Source: Myxococcales bacterium (GTDB taxonomy: Bacteria; Myxococcota; Myxococcia; Myxococcales; Myxococcaceae). From it: DNA of 20,315 nucleotides. The stretch is taken from assembly GCA_003153055.1 (NCBI GenBank), contig PMBV01000354.1, positions 1 to 20,315 on the forward strand, in the 5' to 3' direction. The notes beneath the pieces are model-generated. The model was not told the origin of the DNA. It worked only from the letters and a program-made list of their open reading frames with translations, and ran no database searches. The position numbers and the translations under genes are program-made. Positions 8,229 through 14,910 of the stretch are shown here, piece after piece (the first letter of the stretch is position 1; the number at the start of each line of letters is the position of its first letter).

Positions 8229-9506
8229 GTGACCGACGAGGCGAATGTCGGGCTGGCTTCCCGGAAAGCCGCTACCGCCGCATTGAAAGCGCATGTCGCG
8301 GTCCTCAAGGGTACGCCCTTGCGCCGGGCCATCTCCGAAGTGCTGGCGGAGGCCGAGAACCTGGGAGGCAAGGAGCGGCGCTTCGTCGCCTTCGCCACCC
8401 GGGAGCTGTCGCGGCACCAGCGGCGCCTCGAGCTGAGCGCGGGCACTCGTGGCTGGCCCAGCTCGAAATTTCAGCTCCCCGAGGATCAGGCGATCCTCCG
8501 CTACGCCCTCTGGCGACGGGAGCTCATGGGCGCGGCCCCCGAGAAGGTGATGACCGAAGTGGGGCTGCCGGGTCCCATTCGGCCCCGTGGCCTTCCTGAT
8601 CAGGTGCTCCGGACCGAGCTCGACCGTGCCGTGACGCTCGATTTTGGCAACACGCCACTCACCCAGGCCGCCAACCGGCACTCCTTTCCCACCTGGCTGG
8701 CCGAGCGTCTCGCCGCCGCCGCGCCCGAGGGAGAGCTCGACGCGTTGCTCGGGGCCCTCAACCGTGAGCCGATTCTCACCTTGCGCGGACGCCCCAACGG
8801 CACCCGGGCGGAGCTCCTCGAGGCCCTGACGGCCCGTGGGCTGAAGGTCGAGCCCTGCACCGAGCTGCCCGATGCGCTCCAGGTCACCGACGGGAGCCGG
8901 GCCATCTTCGAGACCCGGTGGATGAAGGAGGGACGGCTCCAGGTGATGGACCTGGGAAGCCAGCTCCTGGTGGCCCTCTGCCGGGCGGGGGAGGGGGCGG
9001 TGGTGGTCGATTACTGCGCCGGGGCGGGAGGGAAGACCATCGCCCTCGCCGACGTGGTGGGGCCCAAGGGTCGGGTCTTCGCGTGGGACGAGTCGGCCAA
9101 GCGGCTGGCCGAAGGCCGGCGGAGGGTCAGCGAGCTCAAGCTCCGCCACGTCACCTTCCCCCAGGCTCCCAGGATCGATCTCGCCGACCTGGTGCTGGTC
9201 GATGCGCCCTGTAGCGGTACTGGCACCCTGGCCCGGGAGCCCGATCAGAAGTGGAAGCTCACACCGAAGAAGGTGGCCGAGCTCAACGCGACCCAGCTCG
9301 AGATCCTCTCCACGGTGGCCGAGCCCCTCCGCGAAGGCGGTGTCATCGTCTACGGCACCTGCTCGGTACTCCGCGAAGAAGATGAAGACCTGGTGGCCCG
9401 GTTTCTCGAGACCCACCCTCGGTTTCGCCTCGAGGAGACGCTCCGCGCTTGGCCGCATCGACACGGCGGCGGTGGCTTCTTCGGCGCGAGACTCATCAAG
9501 GGCTGA
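8229..9506 (+). CDS. RsmB/NOP-family rRNA (cytosine-5) methyltransferase
   Basis: A 425-residue SAM-dependent RNA m5C methyltransferase. RsmB of E. coli (429 aa) methylates C967 of 16S rRNA. The first 150 residues are a helical RNA-binding region (HVAVLKGTPLRRAISEVLAE onward). The catalytic domain has the SAM motif D261-YCAGAGGKT, then DAPC328-SGTG, and YGTC378-S. C328 and C378 are the motif IV and VI cysteines, at almost the same positions as C325 and C375 of E. coli RsmB. The family is certain; the exact cytosine is inferred, and related paralogues exist, so I give no gene symbol. GTG 8229 is chosen for its Shine-Dalgarno; the open frame upstream runs through the tRNA and is not coding. It is probably transcribed with tRNA-Leu. 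Confidence 0.92.
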   Translation: MTDEANVGLASRKAATAALKAHVAVLKGTPLRRAISEVLAEAENLGGKERRFVAFATRELSRHQRRLELSAGTRGWPSSKFQLPEDQAILRYALWRRELMGAAPEKVMTEVGLPGPIRPRGLPDQVLRTELDRAVTLDFGNTPLTQAANRHSFPTWLAERLAAAAPEGELDALLGALNREPILTLRGRPNGTRAELLEALTARGLKVEPCTELPDALQVTDGSRAIFETRWMKEGRLQVMDLGSQLLVALCRAGEGAVVVDYCAGAGGKTIALADVVGPKGRVFAWDESAKRLAEGRRRVSELKLRHVTFPQAPRIDLADLVLVDAPCSGTGTLAREPDQKWKLTPKKVAELNATQLEILSTVAEPLREGGVIVYGTCSVLREEDEDLVARFLETHPRFRLEETLRAWPHRHGGGGFFGARLIKG

Positions 9507-9523
9507 TAGCGTGAGGTGACGCC

Positions 9524-9532
9524 AGGAGGAGG
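9524..9532 (+). promoter_or_regulatory. Ribosome binding site deciding the start of the small helical gene
   Basis: AGGAGGAGG is a near-perfect anti-16S match ending four bases before GTG 9537. It favours that codon over an in-frame GTG at 9516. Confidence 0.75.
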
Positions 9533-9536
9533 TGCC

Positions 9537-9935
9537 GTGACCGAGGGTCGACCGACGAACGAGGCGGTCATTCGCCAGATTCAGCAAGCGTGGGCCGAGG
9601 CCCAAGCTCAGCTCGCCATTCTCCGCGAGCAGGTGGAGCACGCCGCCGCGCTGGCCCAGACGAAGGTGCGCTCCAACGTGCTCGAGCGAGATCTCGACAA
9701 GGCCTACCGAGATCTGGGCGAGGCCGTTTGGGCCGAGGTTTCCAAGGGCAAGCTCCAGCTCCCCGGCCAACTCGCCCCAGTGAAGAAGGCCCTCGAGGCG
9801 GTGACCGTGAAGATTCAGGCGCAGAACGCCTCGATCAACGATCTCCTCTCGGAGGGCGCCGACATCGCACGCCGCCTTCAGGAAAAAATGGCCCGTGCGT
9901 CGAAAGCAGTGGCGAACGCGCCCAAGAAGCGGTAG
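9537..9935 (+). CDS. Small helical, probably coiled-coil hypothetical protein
   Basis: A 132-residue, almost wholly helical protein that I do not recognise. Residues 5-60 (NEAVIRQIQQAW, then AQAQLAILREQVEHAAALAQ) and 85-125 (VKKALEAVTVKIQAQNASIN, then ADIARRLQEKMARASKAV) show heptad-like spacing of Ala, Leu, Ile and Val suited to a coiled-coil hairpin. The centre is YRDLGEAVWAEVSKGKLQLPGQL, and the end is basic (NAPKKR). There is no signal peptide. It starts 30 bases after the methyltransferase stop and ends 44 bases before tRNA-Ala, so it probably shares their transcript. Codon use is normal for the region. Confidence 0.8.
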   Translation: MTEGRPTNEAVIRQIQQAWAEAQAQLAILREQVEHAAALAQTKVRSNVLERDLDKAYRDLGEAVWAEVSKGKLQLPGQLAPVKKALEAVTVKIQAQNASINDLLSEGADIARRLQEKMARASKAVANAPKKR

Positions 9936-9979
9936 TTACGCGGCCGCTTCCGACCCCAACCGGAAAGGCGAACACTTAC

Positions 9980-10052
9980 GGGGCTATAGCTCAGCTGGGA
10001 GAGCGCCTGAATGGCATTCAGGAGGTCAGCGGTTCGATCCCGCTTAGCTCCA
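9980..10052 (+). tRNA. tRNA-Ala, anticodon GGC
   Basis: A 73-base tRNA. The acceptor is GGGGCTA paired with TAGCTCC (10045-10051), with discriminator A at 10052. The third pair is G (9982) with T (10049), the G3-U70 wobble that is the main identity element for alanyl-tRNA synthetase. The anticodon arm is CCTGA-ATGGCAT-TCAGG (10006-10022), with GGC at 10013-10015 reading GCC. The T arm is AGCGG-TTCGATC-CCGCT. CCA is not encoded. A strong terminator starts ten bases downstream. Confidence 0.97.
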
Positions 10053-10061
10053 CAAAGAAAG

Positions 10062-10093
10062 AAGCCCCCGGAGGAGACTCCGGGGGCTTTTTT
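10062..10093 (+). terminator. Rho-independent terminator after tRNA-Ala, possibly bidirectional
   Basis: A perfect ten-base-pair stem, GCCCCCGGAG (10064-10073) with CTCCGGGGGC (10078-10087), loop GAGA, then six T residues (10088-10093). Two flanking A-T pairs extend the stem. Read on the minus strand the same hairpin is followed by TTCTTTCTTT, so it may also stop transcripts coming from the FKBP genes. Confidence 0.95.
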
Positions 10094-10180
10094 CATGCTC
10101 GGTCATCTTCGTTCGACTTCTTCCGATGCGACCGATGAGCCTCCGCGAGTGATGCGCAGAGGCCCTCGGATGCTCCAGCC

Positions 10181-11017
10181 TTACTTCACGTCGGGGTGGC
10201 CCGCCGGAACCGGGACCACCTGGGGGTTGCCCGAGACTGGGGCGACACCGGCCGGGGCTGGCGGAGTCGGAGGCTGAATCGACAGGAGCTCGACCTCGAA
10301 GACCAGCGTGGAGTACGCGGGAATGTTGGGCATCCCTCGCTCGCCGTAGGCGATGTCGTAGGGGCACACGAGCTTGGCCTTGCCGCCGGGCTTCATCTTC
10401 TGGAGGCCCTCGGTCCAGCACTTGATGACGCCGTTGAGCGGGAACTCGGCCGGCTGGCCTCGCTTGTAGCTCGAGTCGAACTCGGTGCCGTCGGTGAGGG
10501 TCCCGCGGTAGTTCACCTTGACCTTGTCGGTGGGCGTGGGGCTCGCGCCGGTGCCGGCCTTCTCGTTGACGATGATGAGGCCTGAGGGGAGCTTCTGGGC
10601 GCCCTTCTCCTTGGCGGCGGCCGCGAGGAAGGCCTCGCCCTTCTTCTTCTGCTCCGCGCTGCGGGTCTCTTCCTTCTGCTTGAGGAGCCGGTCGACCAGC
10701 GGGCCGCCCTCTTCGGTCTTCACCGCGGGCTCCTTGCCCTCGACTGTGTCCTTGAGGCCCTTGACGACCTCGCTCAGCTCAGCCTCGGTGAGGCCCAGCT
10801 GCCCAACCGGCGTGCGTTTCACCACCACCGCGCCAAAGGCGTAGAGGGCCTTCTGCTTCTCCTCGGGAGTGAGGGGAGGCGGGGGAGGCGGCTTGGGAGG
10901 AACGTTCGCGGCCGCGGGAGCCGTCGGGGGCGGGGGCGGCGGAGGCGGCTTGTCGGGGCAGCCGAGCAGAGCCGCCGACGTGGCGGTGATGATCCAGGTC
11001 GAGAAGAATCGCTTCAT
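10181..11017 (-). CDS. FKBP-type peptidyl-prolyl isomerase, predicted lipoprotein
   Basis: A 278-residue FkpA/Mip-like prolyl isomerase that would help fold envelope proteins. The signal peptide MKRFFSTWIITATSAALLG leads to lipobox cysteine C20. A proline-rich spacer (21-50) with two poly-Pro runs follows, then a helical FKBP N-terminal region (51-140), the FKBP catalytic domain (about 143-247, with FDSSYKRG, VIKCWTEG and AYGERG), and a Pro-rich tail. Besides C20 the only cysteines are C200 and C218, conserved in the neighbouring paralogue. ATG 11017 lies 11 bases after the stop of that paralogue and lacks a clear Shine-Dalgarno; GTG 11032 in frame is a less likely start. It is last in a minus-strand group with the aldolase gene. 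Confidence 0.93.
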   Translation of the reverse strand: MKRFFSTWIITATSAALLGCPDKPPPPPPPPTAPAAANVPPKPPPPPPLTPEEKQKALYAFGAVVVKRTPVGQLGLTEAELSEVVKGLKDTVEGKEPAVKTEEGGPLVDRLLKQKEETRSAEQKKKGEAFLAAAAKEKGAQKLPSGLIIVNEKAGTGASPTPTDKVKVNYRGTLTDGTEFDSSYKRGQPAEFPLNGVIKCWTEGLQKMKPGGKAKLVCPYDIAYGERGMPNIPAYSTLVFEVELLSIQPPTPPAPAGVAPVSGNPQVVPVPAGHPDVK

Positions 11018-11028
11018 GGTGGCGGGGC

Positions 11029-11763
11029 TCACTTTCCTGCGTCCAGGCTGGGAATACCGAGGAGCTCGATCTCGAACACGAGGACCGAGCTCGGGGGAAT
11101 GCTGCCGCCCATGCCGCGCTCGCCGTAGGCCAGCTCGGAGGGGCACACCAGCTTGCTCTTGCCACCTACCTTCATCTTGCCAACGCCCTCGGTCCAGCAG
11201 CGAATGACGCCGTCGAGGCGGAACTGCGTCGGCGTGCCGCGCTTGTAGCTGGAGTCGAACTCCTTGCCGTTGGTGAGCTCTCCCTTGTAGTGCACCTGGA
11301 CCGTGTCGGTCGGGGCAGGGGAGGGCCCGGTGCCCGCGGTCAGCTCGGTGTAGATGATGCCCGAGGGGAGCTTCTGGGCGCCCGGCTCGGTGGCGGCCTT
11401 CTCGAGGAACGAGGCCCCCTTCTTCTTCTCTTCCTCGCCGCGCGTCTGCTGCCGCTCGGTGAGCAACTGCTGGATCTTCTGCATCTGCTCCTCGGGCTTG
11501 ACGTCGAGGGGCTTGTTCAGGGCGGCCGCGGTGAAGCCCTTGAGCACCGTCTCGAGCTCTTCGGCCGAGAGGCCAGCCTGGCCCACTGGGGTTCGCTGCG
11601 CGATGAAGGCGCCGAAGACGTAGAGCGCCTTCTTCTCTTCGTCGGGGGTGAGGGGCTTGGGCTTCTCGGGGGTGGCGGGCTTGGGAGGCGTCGGGGTCTT
11701 CGACGGCTCCGCGGCGATCGTCGCGGTCGCCGCCAGCGCTATCAACAGGAAGGTTCTCTTCAC
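11029..11763 (-). CDS. FKBP-type peptidyl-prolyl isomerase, secreted (periplasmic)
   Basis: A 244-residue paralogue of the downstream FKBP. It has a Sec signal peptide (MKRTFLLIALAATATIAA, cut before EPSK) and no lipobox cysteine, so it should be soluble in the periplasm. A short Pro/Lys spacer is followed by the helical dimerisation-type region (38-130) and the FKBP domain (132-238), with FDSSYKRG, FRLDGVIRCWTEG and LAYGERGMGG, close to FkpA. C189 and C207 are its only cysteines and align with C200 and C218 of the neighbour. The GTG start at 11763 follows GGAG five bases upstream. It begins 19 bases after the aldolase stop. The two genes clearly arose by tandem duplication, being similar throughout from LTP(E/D)E onward. 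Confidence 0.94.
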   Translation of the reverse strand: MKRTFLLIALAATATIAAEPSKTPTPPKPATPEKPKPLTPDEEKKALYVFGAFIAQRTPVGQAGLSAEELETVLKGFTAAALNKPLDVKPEEQMQKIQQLLTERQQTRGEEEKKKGASFLEKAATEPGAQKLPSGIIYTELTAGTGPSPAPTDTVQVHYKGELTNGKEFDSSYKRGTPTQFRLDGVIRCWTEGVGKMKVGGKSKLVCPSELAYGERGMGGSIPPSSVLVFEIELLGIPSLDAGK

Positions 11764-11782
11764 GTTATCTCCAACTGGGGGT

Positions 11783-12700
11783 TTACGATTTGAAGACGGA
11801 CATCACGTCTTTGAGCAGCGCGATCGCCTCGGCCTTCGGCCGCTGAAACGCGTTTCGGCCCATGATCGAGCCGAAGCCGCCGCCGGCTTTGATGCCGCGC
11901 ACCTCTTCGAGCAGTGCCGACGTCTCCTTGGCTTCACCGCCCGAGAAGATGACGATGCGCTTACCGTTGAACGCGCTCAGCACGACGTGACGGACACGAT
12001 CGGCCATCGTCTTCGTGGGGATGGCGAACTTCTCGAACACCTTCTTCGCCTCGGCTTGCTCGATGAAGTCCTTGGGGGGCTTCACCTTGATGATGTGGGC
12101 GCCGAGCTGGGCGGCGATCTGCGCCGCGTAGGCCACCACGTCGATCGCCGTCTCGCCGTCTTTCGATAGGCTCCCTCGGGGGTAGGCCCACAGCACCGTC
12201 GGCAGGCCGTACGCCTTGGCCTCGAGGATGAGGTCTCTCAGATCCTGGTACTGCTGGTTGCGCGCCGAGGAGCCCGGGTAGATCGTATAGCCGATGGCCG
12301 AGCAGCCCAGCCGCACGGCGTCTTTGATGCTGGCGGTCAGCGCCGAGCACGGGTCGCCGATCTGCGCCAGCGAGTCGGAGTTGTTGAGCTTCAAGATGAG
12401 CGGGATCTCGCCGTGGAGCTTGCCGGCGATGGCCTCGAGGAACCCCAGCGGCGCCGCGTACGCGTTGCACCCCGAGTCGATGGCCAGCTGCGCGTGATAG
12501 TCGGGATCGTAGCCCGCCGGGTTGGGCTGGAAGCTCCGCGCCGGGCCGTGTTCGAAGCCCTGGTCGACAGGGAGGATCACGAACTTTCCGGTGCCCGCGA
12601 GGGTGCCCGTGTTCATCAGCCGCGCGAGGTTGGTGAGGACCCCTGGTGACTCGGAGGGGTAGAAGGACAGGATCTCTTTGACCCGATCGGTAAACGCCAT
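11783..12700 (-). CDS. fbaB: Fructose-bisphosphate aldolase, class I (FbaB/DhnA type)
   Basis: Cleaves fructose 1,6-bisphosphate to dihydroxyacetone phosphate and glyceraldehyde 3-phosphate, or the reverse in gluconeogenesis, through a lysine Schiff base. The 305-residue TIM barrel shows the family segments VDQGFEHGP near residue 45, LKLNNSDSL near 103, GYTIYPGS near 137, LWAYPRG near 170 and GAHIIKVKPPKDF near 200. The Schiff-base lysine should be K205 or K207 there. Near the end are VIFSGGEAKE and AGGGFGSIMGRNAFQRP, the phosphate-binding loops. ATG 12700 is preceded by GGGAG; an upstream in-frame start at 12763 would add 21 residues and is not favoured. It lies between the secreted protein gene and the FKBP pair. 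Confidence 0.94.
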   Translation of the reverse strand: MAFTDRVKEILSFYPSESPGVLTNLARLMNTGTLAGTGKFVILPVDQGFEHGPARSFQPNPAGYDPDYHAQLAIDSGCNAYAAPLGFLEAIAGKLHGEIPLILKLNNSDSLAQIGDPCSALTASIKDAVRLGCSAIGYTIYPGSSARNQQYQDLRDLILEAKAYGLPTVLWAYPRGSLSKDGETAIDVVAYAAQIAAQLGAHIIKVKPPKDFIEQAEAKKVFEKFAIPTKTMADRVRHVVLSAFNGKRIVIFSGGEAKETSALLEEVRGIKAGGGFGSIMGRNAFQRPKAEAIALLKDVMSVFKS

Positions 12701-12759
12701 GACAGACGCTCCCACTGGAGAAGGTGCGGGCGTTCGTCTACTCCACTCAACTTCAGCAG

Positions 12760-13350
12760 TCACCTCGAGGTTTCAGCGAACGTGAGCGGCGCCGTCGCGA
12801 TGATGAGGCCTCCCACCCGAACCTGCACCTGGAACTCGCCCCCACTGCGCACTCCGGTGGGCGCCCAGTCGATCGCCCACTCGGCCTCGTCGCTGTTCTT
12901 GAACACCAGTTGGCCCTTGGCCTCCATGGCGGTGTTCTCTCGCAGATCGAGGATCGCCACCTCGACGGAGGCCGAGTGCCGCGCGGGCGAGCGAACCCGT
13001 ACCACGGTGCTGAACGGCTCGGTGGTCAGTGGCCTGCCCGACACCTCGACGTGGCTCAGTGGCGCCGCTGGCTTGAGGCCTTGAGCCGTGCCCACGAAGC
13101 TCTTGGCGTGCGTGAGCGCCACCAGCGAGTAGCCCTCGCCCGGCTCGGTGTGGACCGTCGAGGTCGTCGGAGTCTGTGCCGCGGGGTTCCTGAGCCCCTC
13201 GTTGCTCGGCAGTTGCTCGAACGTGGGCAGCGACAGATCGAGCTTGGGCGCTTGGGTCTTCTTGGTGCCCGTGAGCTTCTTGGGCTCCTCGGCGCGACCT
13301 TGTTGGGCAGAAGCCAGGAACACGATCGTGAGCAGGACAGGTAAACGCAT
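12760..13350 (-). CDS. Secreted protein of unknown function
   Basis: A 196-residue exported protein. The signal peptide MRLPVLLTIVFLASAQQGRA should be cut before EEPKK. A low-complexity Lys/Thr/Pro stretch follows (KKLTGTKKTQAPKLDLSLPT), then a beta-rich domain from about 75 to the end with alternating hydrophobic strands (VVRVRSPARHSASVEVAILDL, QLVFKNS, EFQVQVRVGGLIIATAPLTF), which suggests an immunoglobulin-like or jelly-roll fold. I cannot assign a family. ATG 13350 has no Shine-Dalgarno; a TTG six codons upstream is unlikely. It is divergent from the TolC-family gene across 65 bases and lies 59 bases before the aldolase gene. Confidence 0.8.
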   Translation of the reverse strand: MRLPVLLTIVFLASAQQGRAEEPKKLTGTKKTQAPKLDLSLPTFEQLPSNEGLRNPAAQTPTTSTVHTEPGEGYSLVALTHAKSFVGTAQGLKPAAPLSHVEVSGRPLTTEPFSTVVRVRSPARHSASVEVAILDLRENTAMEAKGQLVFKNSDEAEWAIDWAPTGVRSGGEFQVQVRVGGLIIATAPLTFAETSR

Positions 13351-13415
13351 TGCGTTGAGTGTAACCAAAACCCCTTCAATTCCACGACCCGGTAGGGCAG
13401 ATTCCGCGCCCCCTG
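13351..13415. promoter_or_regulatory. Divergent intergenic promoter region
   Basis: This 65-base gap must carry promoters for the minus-strand secreted protein and probably for the TolC-family gene. On the minus strand TACACT (plus coordinates 13358-13363) could be a -10 element seven bases from the ATG at 13350, which would give a nearly leaderless message; no good -35 element is seen. Neither flanking gene has a Shine-Dalgarno. The assignment is tentative. Confidence 0.3.
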
Positions 13416-14807
13416 ATGAAGTTGGCCGTCTCCTTCGTGATTCTCATGTCCCTTTCTGCGTCGGCCGAGCCGCTGACGCTGCGGGACCTCATCGACCGGG
13501 CCAGGGTGGCCGACCCTCGGGTGAAAGATGCCCAGGCCCAGCTCAGGTACTTGAGGGCGAAGTACGATGAGGCGCGGTGGGCCTGGTTCCCTCGCATCGA
13601 TTCCTACGTGGCGGTGGCCGGCCCGACGCCCGAGGCGCGCAACGACGGCCTGGGAGGCCCACCCACCACCCATGCCACCCTGATGTACGATCTCGACTTC
13701 GGCAAGCCCGGTGTCGGGTTCCAGGCCCGGGCCGAGGCATTCCTTCCGCTCTACACCTTCGGCAAGTTGTCGGCCCTCGAGGCGGCCGGCGCCAAGGGCG
13801 TCGAAGCGGGCGAGGCCTTGAGCCACGGCGCGGCCGACGAGGCCGAGCTCCAGGTCTCTCAGGCCTACTTCGGGTACTGCTTGGCGCTGGCCAGTCGAGA
13901 GGCCATCGCCGACACCATCAAGCGCCTCGACGACGCCCGGGCCACGCTCCAGCGCTTGAGGGGTCAATCGTCGGAGCAGGTCACCCAGCTCGACGTCTAC
14001 CGACTCGACTACTACCTGCAGCAGGCCGAGGCGCAGCAAGCCGCGGCCGAGGCCGGTGCCGGCTATGCGCTGGCGGCCATTCGGCTGCTCGTCGGCGTTC
14101 CCGCCAACCAGGCCCTTGAAGTGGCCGGCACGCGCCTCGAGGAGCCCGCTGGCGGTCTGTTGCCGGTCGATGCCTACGTCGAGCAGGCGCGGCTCCACCG
14201 CCCGGAGCTCAAGGCCGTGGCGGCTTTCGTCGGCGTGCGCGAGCAAGAGGTCGCCATTCGTGAGCGCATGTTCCTCCCCGACTTCGGCCTCTTCGGCTAC
14301 TTCCACTGGGCGTGGACCACCAGCACGACTCGGCAGCTCTCGCCGTTCGCCTACGATCCGTTCAACGATCTGACGGCCGGAGTGGCGCTGGTGATGCGCT
14401 ACCAGTGGGACTTCCCCCAGAAGGGCATCTATCTCGAGCAGGCCAGGGCCGAGCTCGAGCGCGCCCAGCACCAGGGAGACCTCGCCCAGGCCGGCATTCG
14501 CCTGGAGATCGAGAAGGTGTGGAACGACACCAACGCGGCCCTGGTTCGCTCGGCCCGTCAGACGGCCTCCGAAAAGACCGCCCGGCGCTGGGCGACCTCG
14601 GCCTACGCCGCCTTCGATTTGGGCACCGGCGAGACCCGAGAGCTGGTCGAGGCTTTCACCGCCCTGGCCATGTCCTCGGCCCAGCGTGGCCAGGCGTACC
14701 ATGACGTGCACGTGGGGCTCAGGGCCCTCTCTCGAGCGGTGGGCGAGCCAGTTGCGCTTCGGCCACCGCCCCAGGTCCTGGCTCCCCCCTCGGAGAAGCC
14801 GCGGTGA
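13416..14807 (+). CDS. TolC-family outer membrane efflux protein
   Basis: A 463-residue outer-membrane factor that would form a trimeric barrel plus periplasmic tunnel for efflux or type I secretion. The signal peptide MKLAVSFVILMSLSASA is cut before EPLTL. Two repeats of the OEP fold follow: the first with LTLRDLIDRARVADPRVKDAQAQL-type helices and DEAELQVSQAYFGYCLAL, the second starting near VDAYVEQARLHRPELKAV and including YLEQARAELERAQHQGDLAQ and IRLEIEKVWNDTNAALV. The extreme C-terminus is proline-rich. No membrane fusion protein or RND/ABC pump is nearby, so it is an orphan here and the substrate is unknown. No Shine-Dalgarno precedes ATG 13416. Confidence 0.9.
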   Translation: MKLAVSFVILMSLSASAEPLTLRDLIDRARVADPRVKDAQAQLRYLRAKYDEARWAWFPRIDSYVAVAGPTPEARNDGLGGPPTTHATLMYDLDFGKPGVGFQARAEAFLPLYTFGKLSALEAAGAKGVEAGEALSHGAADEAELQVSQAYFGYCLALASREAIADTIKRLDDARATLQRLRGQSSEQVTQLDVYRLDYYLQQAEAQQAAAEAGAGYALAAIRLLVGVPANQALEVAGTRLEEPAGGLLPVDAYVEQARLHRPELKAVAAFVGVREQEVAIRERMFLPDFGLFGYFHWAWTTSTTRQLSPFAYDPFNDLTAGVALVMRYQWDFPQKGIYLEQARAELERAQHQGDLAQAGIRLEIEKVWNDTNAALVRSARQTASEKTARRWATSAYAAFDLGTGETRELVEAFTALAMSSAQRGQAYHDVHVGLRALSRAVGEPVALRPPPQVLAPPSEKPR

Positions 14808-14901
14808 GGCGAGCACTCGAGTCGCCGGGCTGCGCGGTCTGCGGTAATCTGAACGACGCCCTCAACGGGTGGGAGCCCGACCGCTGTGCGCGGGACGAAA
14901 A

Positions 14902-14904
14902 GGA
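14902..14904 (+). promoter_or_regulatory. Ribosome binding site deciding the thrA start
   Basis: GGA is the core of AAAAGGAAA, six bases before GTG 14911. It supports that codon over the in-frame GTG at 14869. The rest of the 103-base gap before thrA shows no leader peptide; a lone TAATCT at 14845-14850 is a possible -10 element without a convincing -35. Confidence 0.6.
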
Positions 14905-14910
14905 AATCAC

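Noticed and set aside
8154..9770. A 538-codon minus-strand open frame opposite the methyltransferase
   Set aside because: It is a shadow of the plus-strand gene, whose catalytic motifs are intact; the antisense product has no recognisable domains and overlaps the tRNA-Leu gene.
8121..10052. tRNA genes as integration sites for a mobile element
   Set aside because: No integrase, no repeated tRNA 3' end and no compositional change is seen around either tRNA.
13056..14816. A 586-codon minus-strand open frame opposite the TolC-family gene
   Set aside because: Its translation is Arg/Gly/Leu-rich low-complexity text typical of antisense in G+C-rich DNA, while the plus strand encodes a clear outer-membrane factor.
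14808..14910. A possible threonine attenuator or leader peptide before thrA
   Set aside because: I found no short frame rich in Thr or Ile codons and no hairpin followed by a T run in this 103-base gap.
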